From: Alphaproteobacteria bacterium
GTDB taxonomy: Bacteria > Pseudomonadota > Alphaproteobacteria > Rhizobiales > Aestuariivirgaceae
Assembly: GCA_026400595.1 (NCBI GenBank)
Contig: JAPLOT010000013.1
Span: forward strand, 1 to 14,748
Direction: 5' to 3'
DNA: 14,748 nt
The notes beneath the pieces were generated by a model, which worked only from the letters and a program-made list of their open reading frames with translations, searched no databases and was not told the origin of the DNA. The position numbers and the translations under genes were made by a program. Within the stretch, counting starts at the first letter, position 1; every line of letters starts with the position of its first letter. This document shows positions 1 to 7,087 of this stretch, in pieces.

Positions 1-182
1 GAGATGGCGTTCGGCGCACTTCAATTGCGGTGACTGCTCCACTCATCGCTCTTGCGTGGCGAGAAAGTTTTCCGAGCCGGCAGCAGGACGGGCCAAGCGA
101 CACGAAGGGCCTGAACGGAAAATGTTTAGACAGTCGACGAAACTTTTCTTGCGCCGCTGGTCGTGAGGCGATAGTTAGCAAT

Positions 183-524
183 ATGGCTAAGCATGATCCT
201 GGACTCTCGCGGACTTTCCACGCATTGGCCGATCCGACCCGCCGGGCAATCCTGACGCGACTTGCCGGAGAATCGGCGCGAGTCACGGAATTGGCTGGTC
301 CTACGGGTCTGCGCCTGCCCACAGTCATGCGGCATCTTTCCGTGCTGGAGAAGGCTGGCTTGATCTCCACCACCAAGGAGGGTCGAATCCGTACCTGTGC
401 CATCGTGCCCGAGGCTCTGGACCCAGTACAGTCATGGCTTGCTGAACAGCGAACCATCTGGGAGGCCCGACTGGATCGATTGGATTCACTTCTGATGAGA
501 GTGACGAAGGAACGCAAGAAATGA
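183..524 (+). CDS. ArsR-family winged-helix transcriptional repressor
   Basis: A 113-residue DNA-binding protein. The winged helix-turn-helix spans about residues 10-85. The family hallmark FHALADPTRRAIL lies at 12-24, and the recognition-helix region LPTVMRHLSVLEKAGLI runs from 45 to 61. The metal-binding cysteine motif of classical ArsR/SmtB sensors (ELCVCDL) is absent, and the only cysteine is at 72, so this is probably a non-metal ArsR of the kind usually paired with AHSA1-domain genes. An upstream in-frame ATG at 30 would add 51 residues unlike any ArsR protein. The ATG at 183 was chosen because the family fold begins right after it; the ribosome site is weak (GAGGCGA about 11 bases upstream). 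The stop overlaps the next start by 4 bases (ATGA), so the two genes are translationally coupled. Family known; ligand and target unknown. Confidence 0.9.
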   Translation: MAKHDPGLSRTFHALADPTRRAILTRLAGESARVTELAGPTGLRLPTVMRHLSVLEKAGLISTTKEGRIRTCAIVPEALDPVQSWLAEQRTIWEARLDRLDSLLMRVTKERKK

Positions 525-1447
525 CACCGAGCCCGGATCCCCTGGGCCTGGCCCGCAATATGCCCGATGACAGCAATAGCCGATTCGCGGCGCTGACCTT
601 CGAGCGGAACCTCGCCGCGCCACTGTCGGTGCTGTGGCAGGCCTGGACGGCCCCGGCTGCGCGGGCAGTTTGGGCTGCGCCAACACCCGCTGTCACAGTG
701 GAGTTTCTTGAGGCCGACAGCACTGTGGGTGGACGCGAAATCTCGCTCTGCAGGGTGGAGGGGAAGCCCGATATCCGTTGCGAGGTTGGCTGGCTGGTGG
801 TGCAGTCAGAACTGCGCAGCGTGAGCTATGAAGTGATCTCAATTGCAGGCGAAATGCAGTCGGCCGCACTGGTGACTGCGGAGTTTTCGGGCGCGAAGGA
901 GCGCAGCCGCCTGGTGGTCACAGTGCAACTCTCTTCGCTCGCCCAGAACATGGAGGCAGGGTACCGGCAAGGCTTCGGCGCTGGACTGGACAATCTCGTG
1001 GATGTCGCTGAGCGGACCATGGTGCTGGAACGCGTGATAAGGGCGCCGCGATCCACGGTCTGGGGTGCGTGGATGAATTCCGAGACGCTGCCGCAATGGT
1101 GGGGACCGGACGGGTTTTCCTGTCGAACGACGCGGATCGATCTGCGGACGGGTGGCGAATGGGTCTTCGACATGATTGCGCCAGATGGCACGGTGTTCCC
1201 GAACCATCATCGTTTTGCTGAGGTTCGGGCCGAGGAGAGGATCGGCTATATGCTTCTGTGGGGCGAGAATGGGCCAAAACATGCAGACGCCTGGGTATCC
1301 TTCGAGGACCTGGGCGGGACAACGCAGGTCACGCTGGGCATGGTGTTCAGCACGGCAGCCGAATTCCAGCAGGCAATGGGCTTCAGCGCCGTTGAGCTGG
1401 GGTTGCAGACTCTCGGCAAACTGGAGCGCTTCGCGCTATCCCAATGA
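521..1447 (+). CDS. Tandem AHSA1/SRPBCC-domain protein coupled to ArsR regulator
   Basis: A 308-residue cytosolic protein made of two complete AHSA1-type (activator of Hsp90 ATPase homologue 1-like, START-related) domains. The first spans about residues 25-163 and ends in the usual C-terminal helix (GYRQGFGAGLDNLVDVAE, 147-164). The second spans about 166-305 and has the familiar LPQWWGPDGF at 190-199 and GGEW further on. Most family members are about 140-170 residues with one domain, so this is a natural fusion or duplication. These proteins form a hydrophobic cavity for small ligands; no catalytic residues can be assigned. The gene starts inside the stop of the ArsR gene. A later ATG at residue 14 is possible, but the ATGA overlap favours the first. 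Context suggests a stress- or ligand-responsive pair unrelated to the sugar genes downstream. Function unknown. Confidence 0.85.
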   Translation: MTPSPDPLGLARNMPDDSNSRFAALTFERNLAAPLSVLWQAWTAPAARAVWAAPTPAVTVEFLEADSTVGGREISLCRVEGKPDIRCEVGWLVVQSELRSVSYEVISIAGEMQSAALVTAEFSGAKERSRLVVTVQLSSLAQNMEAGYRQGFGAGLDNLVDVAERTMVLERVIRAPRSTVWGAWMNSETLPQWWGPDGFSCRTTRIDLRTGGEWVFDMIAPDGTVFPNHHRFAEVRAEERIGYMLLWGENGPKHADAWVSFEDLGGTTQVTLGMVFSTAAEFQQAMGFSAVELGLQTLGKLERFALSQ

Positions 1448-1754
1448 AGTGTGACGTCCTCCTGTCCGTACGGTGCAAGTTAGACGTAGGAGGCGAACCG
1501 GTTTGTCGGGACCATCAAAGGTCGCGCCCCTGGGGAATACATCGGCGCGCACCCACACAGAGCAAGACTGTGCAAACTCTCGCGGCTCTTGGTCAGAACT
1601 GTTGTTACTTCAAATAGGACAGATCGTACACGCGGGCTGCCCAAAGAGGGACTGGGGCATCGACGCGACGATGAACCGCACACGCGCAATGCAGGAGCAC
1701 CGCCGGCCGATGCTGACCCAAAGATTGTAACGACGCCTTCAGAGCGGCAGAGAG
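1448..1754. other. Intergenic gap between convergent transcription units
   Basis: About 307 bases lie between the ends of the AHSA1-domain gene and the SIS-domain gene, which converge. Short open frames exist on both strands (for example 1473-1730 on the plus strand), but their translations are arginine/serine-rich, lack a good ribosome site and resemble no family I know. An 8-bp palindrome CCGTACGG is at 1466-1473. It lies between the short complementary arms CCTCCT (1459-1464) and AGGAGG (1488-1493), which could form a loose hairpin but have no T-run. I see no convincing rho-independent terminator and no RNA gene. Confidence 0.6.
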
Positions 1755-2309
1755 CTACTCCAGGTTTGTGTGGTTTGCTCGCATTGCTTCAGGAGTAACC
1801 TCAAGCAACTTGACGAGCTTCAGAATCATGATCTCGAACAGAACGAAGAGCGCGCCCTCGTAGAGCGAGCCCATGGGCAGAACAGAACTGCGCTTGTCGC
1901 CCTGGTCATCGGCCATGGTCTGCGCTGGCAGGTGGAGCACAAAATCGGCATATGCGGCCGCCCTGCCCTGCGGCTGGGCGGTGATCACCAGAATGGTCGC
2001 TCCAGCCGCCTTGGCGACACCCAGAAGTGCCAGGGCAGTGGAAATCTCGCCCGGCCCCACCGTAACGATAAACAGATCTCCTTTCCCCACGGGCGGGGTC
2101 GTCATGTCACCTTCCACAGCCACCGAGCGGCCCATGTGATAGAGCCGCATGGCAAACCCCATGATTTGCAGTCGCTCCCGGCCGCCGCCAAAGACCACGA
2201 CAGTCCTGGCGTCCGCGATCATGCGGCAGGCGCGATCAACATCGGAGTCGTTCAGCCGCTGAAAGACGCTGCCGAGTTCTGCAATTGCGCCTTGATAGAG
2301 ATCTCCCAT
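1755..2309 (-). CDS. SIS-domain protein, 6-phospho-3-hexuloisomerase (HxlB/PHI)-like
   Basis: A 184-residue single SIS (sugar isomerase) domain protein with the length and overall pattern of HxlB/PHI, which converts 3-hexulose 6-phosphate to fructose 6-phosphate. Matching landmarks are AMRLYHMG (53-60), the TTPPVGKGDL region (70-79) and LPMGSLYEGALF (144-155). The two loops that usually bind the sugar phosphate differ: the G-x-GRS loop reads GGGRERLQ (41-48), and the SGSGET loop reads TVGPGEIS (83-90), so the usual Ser/Thr residues are missing. The ATG at 2309 was chosen over an in-frame start at 2369 because AAAGGTGG lies 7 bases upstream, family similarity begins there, and the longer form would overlap the preceding gene by 23 bases. 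It is last in the five-gene operon. No hexulose-phosphate synthase lies nearby, so the substrate is open; a non-phosphorylated or unusual keto-sugar is possible. Confidence 0.8.
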   Translation of the reverse strand: MGDLYQGAIAELGSVFQRLNDSDVDRACRMIADARTVVVFGGGRERLQIMGFAMRLYHMGRSVAVEGDMTTPPVGKGDLFIVTVGPGEISTALALLGVAKAAGATILVITAQPQGRAAAYADFVLHLPAQTMADDQGDKRSSVLPMGSLYEGALFVLFEIMILKLVKLLEVTPEAMRANHTNLE

Positions 2310-2316
2310 CGTCGTT

Positions 2317-2324
2317 CCACCTTT
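2317..2324 (-). promoter_or_regulatory. Ribosome binding site deciding the SIS-gene start
   Basis: On the minus strand this reads AAAGGTGG, 7 bases before the ATG at 2309. It supports the 184-residue form over the longer frame that starts at 2369 inside the neighbouring reductase gene. Confidence 0.6.
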
Positions 2325-2346
2325 CAGATAGCTAGTTCGAACCTGT

Positions 2347-3072
2347 TCAGCGCACGAGAAATCCGCCATCCAGCGAGATCGACAAACCGTTCATCATCAC
2401 GGCCGCATCACTCAGCAGGAAGGCGATCACTTCGGCAATGTCGATGGTCTCTGCAAAGCGACGAATTGGAATCCTGCGCAGCACAGGGTCGGATTTCGCT
2501 GGATCGCTCCATGCACGCGCTGCGAGCTCCGTCATCGTTACGATCGGATTGATGCAGTTTACGCGAATGTTGTGCTGACCCAGTTCATTGGTCATCACGC
2601 GGCTCATGGCATCAAGCGCTCCCTTCGATGCGCAGTAGGACGCATGGTCATCGAATCCGATGAAGGACGAGAGGCTCGACACATTGACGATGGCGCCGCC
2701 GCCACCCATCTCGATCCGGCTTCGCGCGAACTCCTGTGCGACGATCATTGCGGCCCGCGTATTGACGGCATGAACCAGATCGAAGGCCTCAACGGTCACG
2801 TCCACGAATGACTGAAGCACATTGATTCCGGCGCAGTTGACGAGATAGTCAGATGGCAGTCCCTGACGCGCTGCCGCCCGCGCCGCATCTGCGTCGGCAA
2901 GATCCACCGCAATGGTAGCGCAGCCGATCTCGGCCCTGAGGGTGTCGAGATCGCCTTGCGTGCGGGAGACCGCAACCACCTTGGCTCCCCTTGCGGCCAT
3001 GAGCCTCGCCGTCTCCCGGCCAATGCCCTTTCCCGCGCCGGTAACGAGGACTGATTTTCCCTCGAAACTCAT
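2347..3072 (-). CDS. SDR oxidoreductase, L-xylulose reductase (DCXR)-like
   Basis: A 241-residue classical short-chain dehydrogenase/reductase closely resembling mammalian DCXR (dicarbonyl/L-xylulose reductase), which reduces L-xylulose to xylitol with NADPH. Visible residues: nucleotide loop TGAGKGIG (11-18); VVAVSRTQ (32-39), near-identical to DCXR, whose Arg (37 here) favours NADPH; NCAG (79-82) where most SDRs have NNAG; Asn104, Ser133, Tyr146 and Lys150 as the catalytic tetrad (DCXR 107/136/149/153, a constant offset of 3); and NPIVTMT (175-181). The ATG at 3072 has GGAGG about 8 bases upstream. It sits 15 bases after the epimerase gene and 37 before the SIS gene. In this cluster it probably interconverts a keto-sugar and a polyol, or acts on a later 2-keto intermediate. 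Family is sure; substrate is inferred. Confidence 0.87.
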   Translation of the reverse strand: MSFEGKSVLVTGAGKGIGRETARLMAARGAKVVAVSRTQGDLDTLRAEIGCATIAVDLADADAARAAARQGLPSDYLVNCAGINVLQSFVDVTVEAFDLVHAVNTRAAMIVAQEFARSRIEMGGGGAIVNVSSLSSFIGFDDHASYCASKGALDAMSRVMTNELGQHNIRVNCINPIVTMTELAARAWSDPAKSDPVLRRIPIRRFAETIDIAEVIAFLLSDAAVMMNGLSISLDGGFLVR

Positions 3073-3087
3073 CTTGTTCCTCCGGAC

Positions 3088-4146
3088 CTACACATTGAAG
3101 AAGCGGAACACCATCTGATGGTCATAGTCCTCGCCCGGATAGAGCACGCTGGACGGGAAATGCGCAAAATTGGGCGAATTCGGAAATCTCTGCGTCTCGA
3201 ACGTGTAACCGGCGAATCGGCAGTAGGGCTTGCTTCGCTTGCCGATCACTTTCTCGTCAAGATACCCGCCCGTGTAGAACTGGACGCCAGGTTCGTTGGT
3301 ATGCAGTTCAAAGCCGCGGCCTGACTTCGGATCGACCACGCGGGCGCAAGGATGAAGCCCCCTGCCCACGCCATTCAGGCACCAGTTGTGATCATAGCCG
3401 CCGCCTACCAAATTCCCGGTTCCCACATCATTCAGCGTGTCGATGTCCTTGCCGATCGGCTTGGCTGATCTGAAGTCGAAGGCGGTTCCGGCTACGGACA
3501 GAACCTCGCCGGTGGTGATGAGTTCGTCGTCTACGGGCGTGTAGAAATCGGAGAAAAGTGTGAGCTCCTGGTTTCTCACATCGCCGGCTCCTTGGCCGGC
3601 GAGATTCCAGTAGGTGTGATGTACGGCGTTGAGAAGTGTCGGCGCATCCGTCGTCCCCCGCATGCGTATCGTCAGCACATTGTCGTCCGACAATCGGTAC
3701 GTCGTCGACAGTTGCACCGTTCCGGGAAAGCCTTCCTCGCCATCGGGCGAGGTCATGATGAACCTCACCGTGTTTGCAGACTCGTCCGCCGACGAGTCCC
3801 AGACCTTTCGATCAAAGCCGTTCCGCCCGCCATGCAGATGATTGGAACCCTCGTTGCGATCAACCTGGAATTGCTGTCCGTCGATCTCGAACCGGCCATT
3901 CCTGATCCGGTTGCCATAACGTCCGCATGTGGCGCCAAAGTAGGTATTGGTCGCAACGTAGGATTCGATATCGTCGAATCCGAGGACGATATCGGCAGGT
4001 GTTCCGTCGCGCCCCGGCAAGTTGAAAGCCGTCATCCGCGCACCATAACCGATCAGGGTCGCAGACAACCCATTGGCGTTCCTCAGTACAAAGCCATCGA
4101 CATCCTTGCCATCCGCCTCGCCGAACTTGAACTTTTCAATCCTCAT
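3088..4146 (-). CDS. galM: Aldose 1-epimerase (mutarotase, GalM family)
   Basis: A 352-residue cytosolic enzyme of the galactose mutarotase family, which interconverts alpha and beta anomers of aldoses. Landmarks in order: GRYGNRI (75-81, substrate-binding Arg/Asn), NHLHGG (102-107, His105), HTYWNL (177-182, catalytic His177, the general acid in GalM), YDHNW (251-255, Asp252 contacting sugar hydroxyls) and FETQRFP (316-322, catalytic Glu317). All key residues are present. An in-frame start at 4200 would overlap the upstream flavoprotein gene by 29 bases. The ATG at 4146 was preferred because GAGGGG lies 10 bases upstream and the GalM fold begins there. It is third in the operon. A mutarotase beside an importer and two sugar oxidoreductases fits a pathway in which one anomer is taken up and the other is oxidised. 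Which sugar is not visible. Confidence 0.92.
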   Translation of the reverse strand: MRIEKFKFGEADGKDVDGFVLRNANGLSATLIGYGARMTAFNLPGRDGTPADIVLGFDDIESYVATNTYFGATCGRYGNRIRNGRFEIDGQQFQVDRNEGSNHLHGGRNGFDRKVWDSSADESANTVRFIMTSPDGEEGFPGTVQLSTTYRLSDDNVLTIRMRGTTDAPTLLNAVHHTYWNLAGQGAGDVRNQELTLFSDFYTPVDDELITTGEVLSVAGTAFDFRSAKPIGKDIDTLNDVGTGNLVGGGYDHNWCLNGVGRGLHPCARVVDPKSGRGFELHTNEPGVQFYTGGYLDEKVIGKRSKPYCRFAGYTFETQRFPNSPNFAHFPSSVLYPGEDYDHQMVFRFFNV

Positions 4147-4171
4147 GCTCTCGGATCCCCTCAAAAGGACT

Positions 4172-5794
4172 TCAGCGCCGTTGCAGGACCAGTTCCGCAC
4201 AGCGGCTACCCAGCATCATTGCCGGGGCATTTGTATTTCCGGCGTTTATGTTCGGCATCGCCGAAAGATCACAAACGCGCAGGCCATCAATCCCGATGAC
4301 CCGCATCCGCGAGTCCAGAACCGCCATCGGATCGCCGGGTGGTCCCATGCGGCAGGTACCGCTTGGATGATAGTTGGTCTTCACGAAACGCTTGCAGTGC
4401 GCCTTCAAAGCCTCATCGCTCGTGTCTGACGGGTTCGGAATGGCGATCTTCTCGAACCGGTTTGACAGCGGAGGCGTGTGAATCGCCTTCAGGAAGTATC
4501 TCTGCCCCTCGATCATTGCCCGCATATCATCCGGGTGTTTCAGCAGATTTGGCGAAACCAGCGGCATGTCATCGGGGTTGGGCGACCTCAGCCTCACGGT
4601 TCCGCGCGACTTTGGCTTCACTACGACGGTGGTGATCGTGAAGCCATAGGTGTCTTCCACAAAACTCAGAGTATCTCGGTCGAGATAGACAATCGGGACA
4701 CAGAACGCCTGAATGGACGGCTCTCCTCCAGGATCGGCCGGATTGACAAAGGCGCCGGCCTCGACACCCGATGACGTGATTGTGCCCGTTCCGAAGAGCT
4801 TGAACTGAAGCCCGTTGAGCAGCATCCGCCAGCCTACACCCTGTCTGTGATAGCCATGTGCGCCATTCGCGATGGCAATGATCGGCACCTCCGGATGATC
4901 TATCAGGTTCTCACCCACCCCTGGCAAATTGGAATGACAGGGCAGGCCATGCGACTGCAGGTGATCGGGTGTACCGATGCCTGACAGCATGAGGAGCTGA
5001 GGCGTTACCAGCGAACCTGCCGCAAGAATGATCTCCCGCTCCGCATGGGCCTTGCGCTCGCTGCCGTTTCCATCGCGGTAGCTAACGCCCCTCGCGACTC
5101 CATGCTCGATGTCCACTCGGCATACTCGCGCATTGAGTACGACGGTAAGCTTGCTGTTGCCTGCCAATGGCGCAATGAAGGCATAGGCGGCACTGCTCCT
5201 CTTTCCCCGCCGGTTCATGAACTGATAGAAACCAACGCCATGTTGCGAGGCGCCATTGAAGTCATGGTTGAAGGGCACGCCCATCGCCTGAAGGCTCTGC
5301 ACGAACCAGCTGGACACCTCATTGATGTGGCCAGGGTCGGACACCAGCAGTGGACCTTCGCTTCCATGAAGATCGTTCAGCAGCCGGTTGTTGCCCTCCA
5401 TGCCGCGGAAGTGCGGCAGGACATCCCGCCAGCGCCAGCCGGGATAGTCGTTGTCGCCACGAAGCAACTCATGCCATTCGTCATAGTCCGACGGCCGTCC
5501 TCGCAAGTAGACCTGTGCATTGACGCTTGAGCCTCCACCGAGAACATTGCCCTGCGGGATATCATGGACCCGATTGTCGAGGTGTTCCTGCGGCACCGTC
5601 TGATGGTAACGCATGAACTTCGAACCATTGATCATCTTGAATATCCCGGGCGGCATGTCGAGCAATGGGTGGCGATGAGAATGCCCGGCTTCCAGCAAGA
5701 GAACACGTGCGCCACCATCGCTGACAAGCCTAGCAGCTGCAACGCACCCCGAGGATCCACCCCCAACGACGATGTAGTCGTAGCTGTCCTTCAA
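4172..5794 (-). CDS. GMC-family FAD-dependent oxidoreductase
   Basis: A 540-residue glucose-methanol-choline flavoprotein. The N-terminal ADP-binding motif is VVGGGSSG (9-16), followed by the acidic strand end LLLEAG (32-37). GMC signature 1 (LGGGSSVNAQVYLRGR) is at 85-100, signature 2 (LAAGSLVTPQLLMLSGIG) at 257-274, and the C-terminal catalytic segment NYHPSGTCRMG at 474-484 with His476 as base and Asn520 in GNTNAP as its partner. Family members oxidise alcohols or sugars and pass electrons to oxygen or an acceptor. No signal peptide is seen, so it is probably cytosolic. The start codon is TTG, supported by GGAAGGAG 5 bases upstream. It lies 13 bases after the dehydratase gene and 25 before galM. 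A sugar, polyol or lactol substrate is inferred from context; annotation as choline dehydrogenase would be a generic family match. Confidence 0.9.
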   Translation of the reverse strand: MKDSYDYIVVGGGSSGCVAAARLVSDGGARVLLLEAGHSHRHPLLDMPPGIFKMINGSKFMRYHQTVPQEHLDNRVHDIPQGNVLGGGSSVNAQVYLRGRPSDYDEWHELLRGDNDYPGWRWRDVLPHFRGMEGNNRLLNDLHGSEGPLLVSDPGHINEVSSWFVQSLQAMGVPFNHDFNGASQHGVGFYQFMNRRGKRSSAAYAFIAPLAGNSKLTVVLNARVCRVDIEHGVARGVSYRDGNGSERKAHAEREIILAAGSLVTPQLLMLSGIGTPDHLQSHGLPCHSNLPGVGENLIDHPEVPIIAIANGAHGYHRQGVGWRMLLNGLQFKLFGTGTITSSGVEAGAFVNPADPGGEPSIQAFCVPIVYLDRDTLSFVEDTYGFTITTVVVKPKSRGTVRLRSPNPDDMPLVSPNLLKHPDDMRAMIEGQRYFLKAIHTPPLSNRFEKIAIPNPSDTSDEALKAHCKRFVKTNYHPSGTCRMGPPGDPMAVLDSRMRVIGIDGLRVCDLSAMPNINAGNTNAPAMMLGSRCAELVLQRR

Positions 5795-5799
5795 TCCCG

Positions 5800-5807
5800 C
5801 TCCTTCC
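5800..5807 (-). promoter_or_regulatory. Strong ribosome binding site for a TTG start
   Basis: On the minus strand this reads GGAAGGAG, with its end 5 bases before the TTG at 5794. It begins immediately after the stop codon of the upstream dehydratase gene, consistent with coupled translation, and is the reason for accepting the non-ATG start of the GMC gene. Confidence 0.65.
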
Positions 5808-6896
5808 TCAGGCCCTTATTCTGGCGAGAGCCTTCCAGTCGAACGTGATGCCGTGACCAAGCGTCGATGGGGCAATCGCAAGGCCCTCCTCGATTCTGAG
5901 CGGCTCAGCGATGTACCGATCGAGTCCGAATCCGTGAGCTTCCAGGTAGGATCGGTTGGGAGCGGCTGCCAAGAGGTGCACCGTCACGTCATGAGCGCCA
6001 TGCGAGGTCACCGGCAAGTTGAAGGACTCAGCCAGATGGGCAATCTTCATGAAGTTCGTGATACCGCCGCAATTCGTGACGTCAGGTTCGGGATAAGTCA
6101 CACCGCCCGACGCAACAAGGTGCCTGAAGTCCCACAGAGTGCGGAGGTTCTCACCTGCGGCAATGGGCAGTCCACCCTCCCGGACAACGCGGGCATGACC
6201 GGCGACGTCGTCGGGAGAAATTGGCTCCTCCAGCCATGTCAGGTCATATGGGGCAAGAGCGCGGGCTGCTCGGACTGCCTCGTCCACCGTCCACTTCATG
6301 TTCGCATCAACCATCAGCGGAAAGTCTTGACCAAGGTGCTTGCGCATTGCCGCAACGCGCTCGACATCTTCGGACAGACGCTTGCGGCCCACCTTCATCT
6401 TGATTGCACGGAAGCCGCGCGCAAGATTGCGGTCAGTCTGAGCCAGAAGCTGCGGCAGCGGCAACTCAAGATCGATCCCGCCTGCGTAACAGGGCACTCG
6501 ATCGGAAAAGCCTCCGAGCAGTTTCCACAGCGGTTGCGACAAACGTCGCGCCTTCAGATCCCACAATGCCATGTCAACCGCCGAGAGAGCCAGGACCGTC
6601 GGGCCACCCCGGCCGCCATAGTGAGTCTCCCACCACAGCCGGTTCCAGATGGCCTCGATCAAGTCAGCATCAAGTCCCACGATAATGCCGGTCATCTCCG
6701 AAGCGATGATGTTTGCGATTGCGCCGCCGTTGCGCCCAACTGTGAATGTGTATCCCGTACCCTCAGCACCTTCCGCATCACGCACAACGGCCGTCACGAG
6801 CTCGAAGTCGCGCATTATTCCATGCATCGAGTCTGTCAGGACTTCGGGAAGCGGGACACGGAAGAAACCGGTGGTGACAGACTGAATGCTGGGCAT
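5808..6896 (-). CDS. Mandelate racemase/enolase-superfamily sugar-acid dehydratase
   Basis: A 362-residue enolase-superfamily enzyme with an N-terminal capping domain (about 1-125) and a C-terminal barrel. Its active-site residues follow mandelate racemase with a constant offset of +2: KMK at 166-168 (general base Lys168), metal ligands Asp197 (VDAN), Glu223 (LEEP) and Glu249 (GEN), the Asp272/His299 dyad (PEPDVTNCGG and TSHG), and Glu319. The family needs Mg2+. Members with both Lys and the His-Asp dyad include mandelate racemase and many acid-sugar dehydratases, which form 2-keto-3-deoxy sugar acids. Beside sugar oxidoreductases, a dehydratase for an aldonate is the likely role (inferred); the exact stereochemistry cannot be read from sequence. 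It is first in the minus-strand operon. The ATG at 6896 has only a weak ribosome site (GAGCAGAG). Confidence 0.88.
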   Translation of the reverse strand: MPSIQSVTTGFFRVPLPEVLTDSMHGIMRDFELVTAVVRDAEGAEGTGYTFTVGRNGGAIANIIASEMTGIIVGLDADLIEAIWNRLWWETHYGGRGGPTVLALSAVDMALWDLKARRLSQPLWKLLGGFSDRVPCYAGGIDLELPLPQLLAQTDRNLARGFRAIKMKVGRKRLSEDVERVAAMRKHLGQDFPLMVDANMKWTVDEAVRAARALAPYDLTWLEEPISPDDVAGHARVVREGGLPIAAGENLRTLWDFRHLVASGGVTYPEPDVTNCGGITNFMKIAHLAESFNLPVTSHGAHDVTVHLLAAAPNRSYLEAHGFGLDRYIAEPLRIEEGLAIAPSTLGHGITFDWKALARIRA

Positions 6897-6912
6897 CTCT
6901 GCTCACTTGAAG

Positions 6913-6924
6913 GTTGCTAGCAAC
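6913..6924. promoter_or_regulatory. Perfect 12-bp palindrome, candidate operator O1
   Basis: GTTGCTAGCAAC equals its own reverse complement over all 12 bases. It lies 16 bases upstream of the dehydratase start codon, where a bound repressor would block the minus-strand operon. The outer arms GTTGC/GCAAC are shared with the 20-bp palindrome at 7063-7082, as expected for two sites of one dimeric regulator. The regulator family is not identifiable from this alone. Confidence 0.5.
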
Positions 6925-7062
6925 ACAAGCCAGCGGCTCGAAGGATCTGCAGGAATTCTTTGCACGGAACGCGGAGGCGGGATAGGTGCATTGATCGAAG
7001 TCCTGTCTGCCATGTCGCGCGCAAGTGGCTGCATCGCGTCGTGAGCACGAGCACAGGAAGTT

Positions 7063-7082
7063 GTTGCGCTGCACAACGCAAC
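7063..7082. promoter_or_regulatory. 20-bp imperfect palindrome, candidate operator O2
   Basis: GTTGCGCTGCACAACGCAAC matches its reverse complement at 16 of 20 positions, with perfect 6-bp outer arms GTTGCG and CGCAAC. It ends 5 bases before a TTGACG that could be the -35 box of the importer promoter. Its outer GTTGC/GCAAC arms recall O1 at 6913-6924, although the arm spacing differs. The position between divergent operons fits a shared regulator site. Confidence 0.55.
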
Positions 7083-7087
7083 ATCGC

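Noticed and set aside
1473..1730. 85-codon open frame in the 1448-1754 gap
   Set aside because: Arg/Ser-rich, with no ribosome site or known similarity; overlapping frames of similar quality exist on both strands.
1770..2552. 260-codon plus-strand frame opposite the SIS and reductase genes
   Set aside because: It spans two real genes on the other strand, and the translation is low-complexity and unlike any family.
5853..6920. 355-codon open frame on the plus strand opposite the dehydratase gene
   Set aside because: It is a mirror of a strongly supported enolase-superfamily gene in GC-rich DNA; its translation shows no family motif and no ribosome site supports it.
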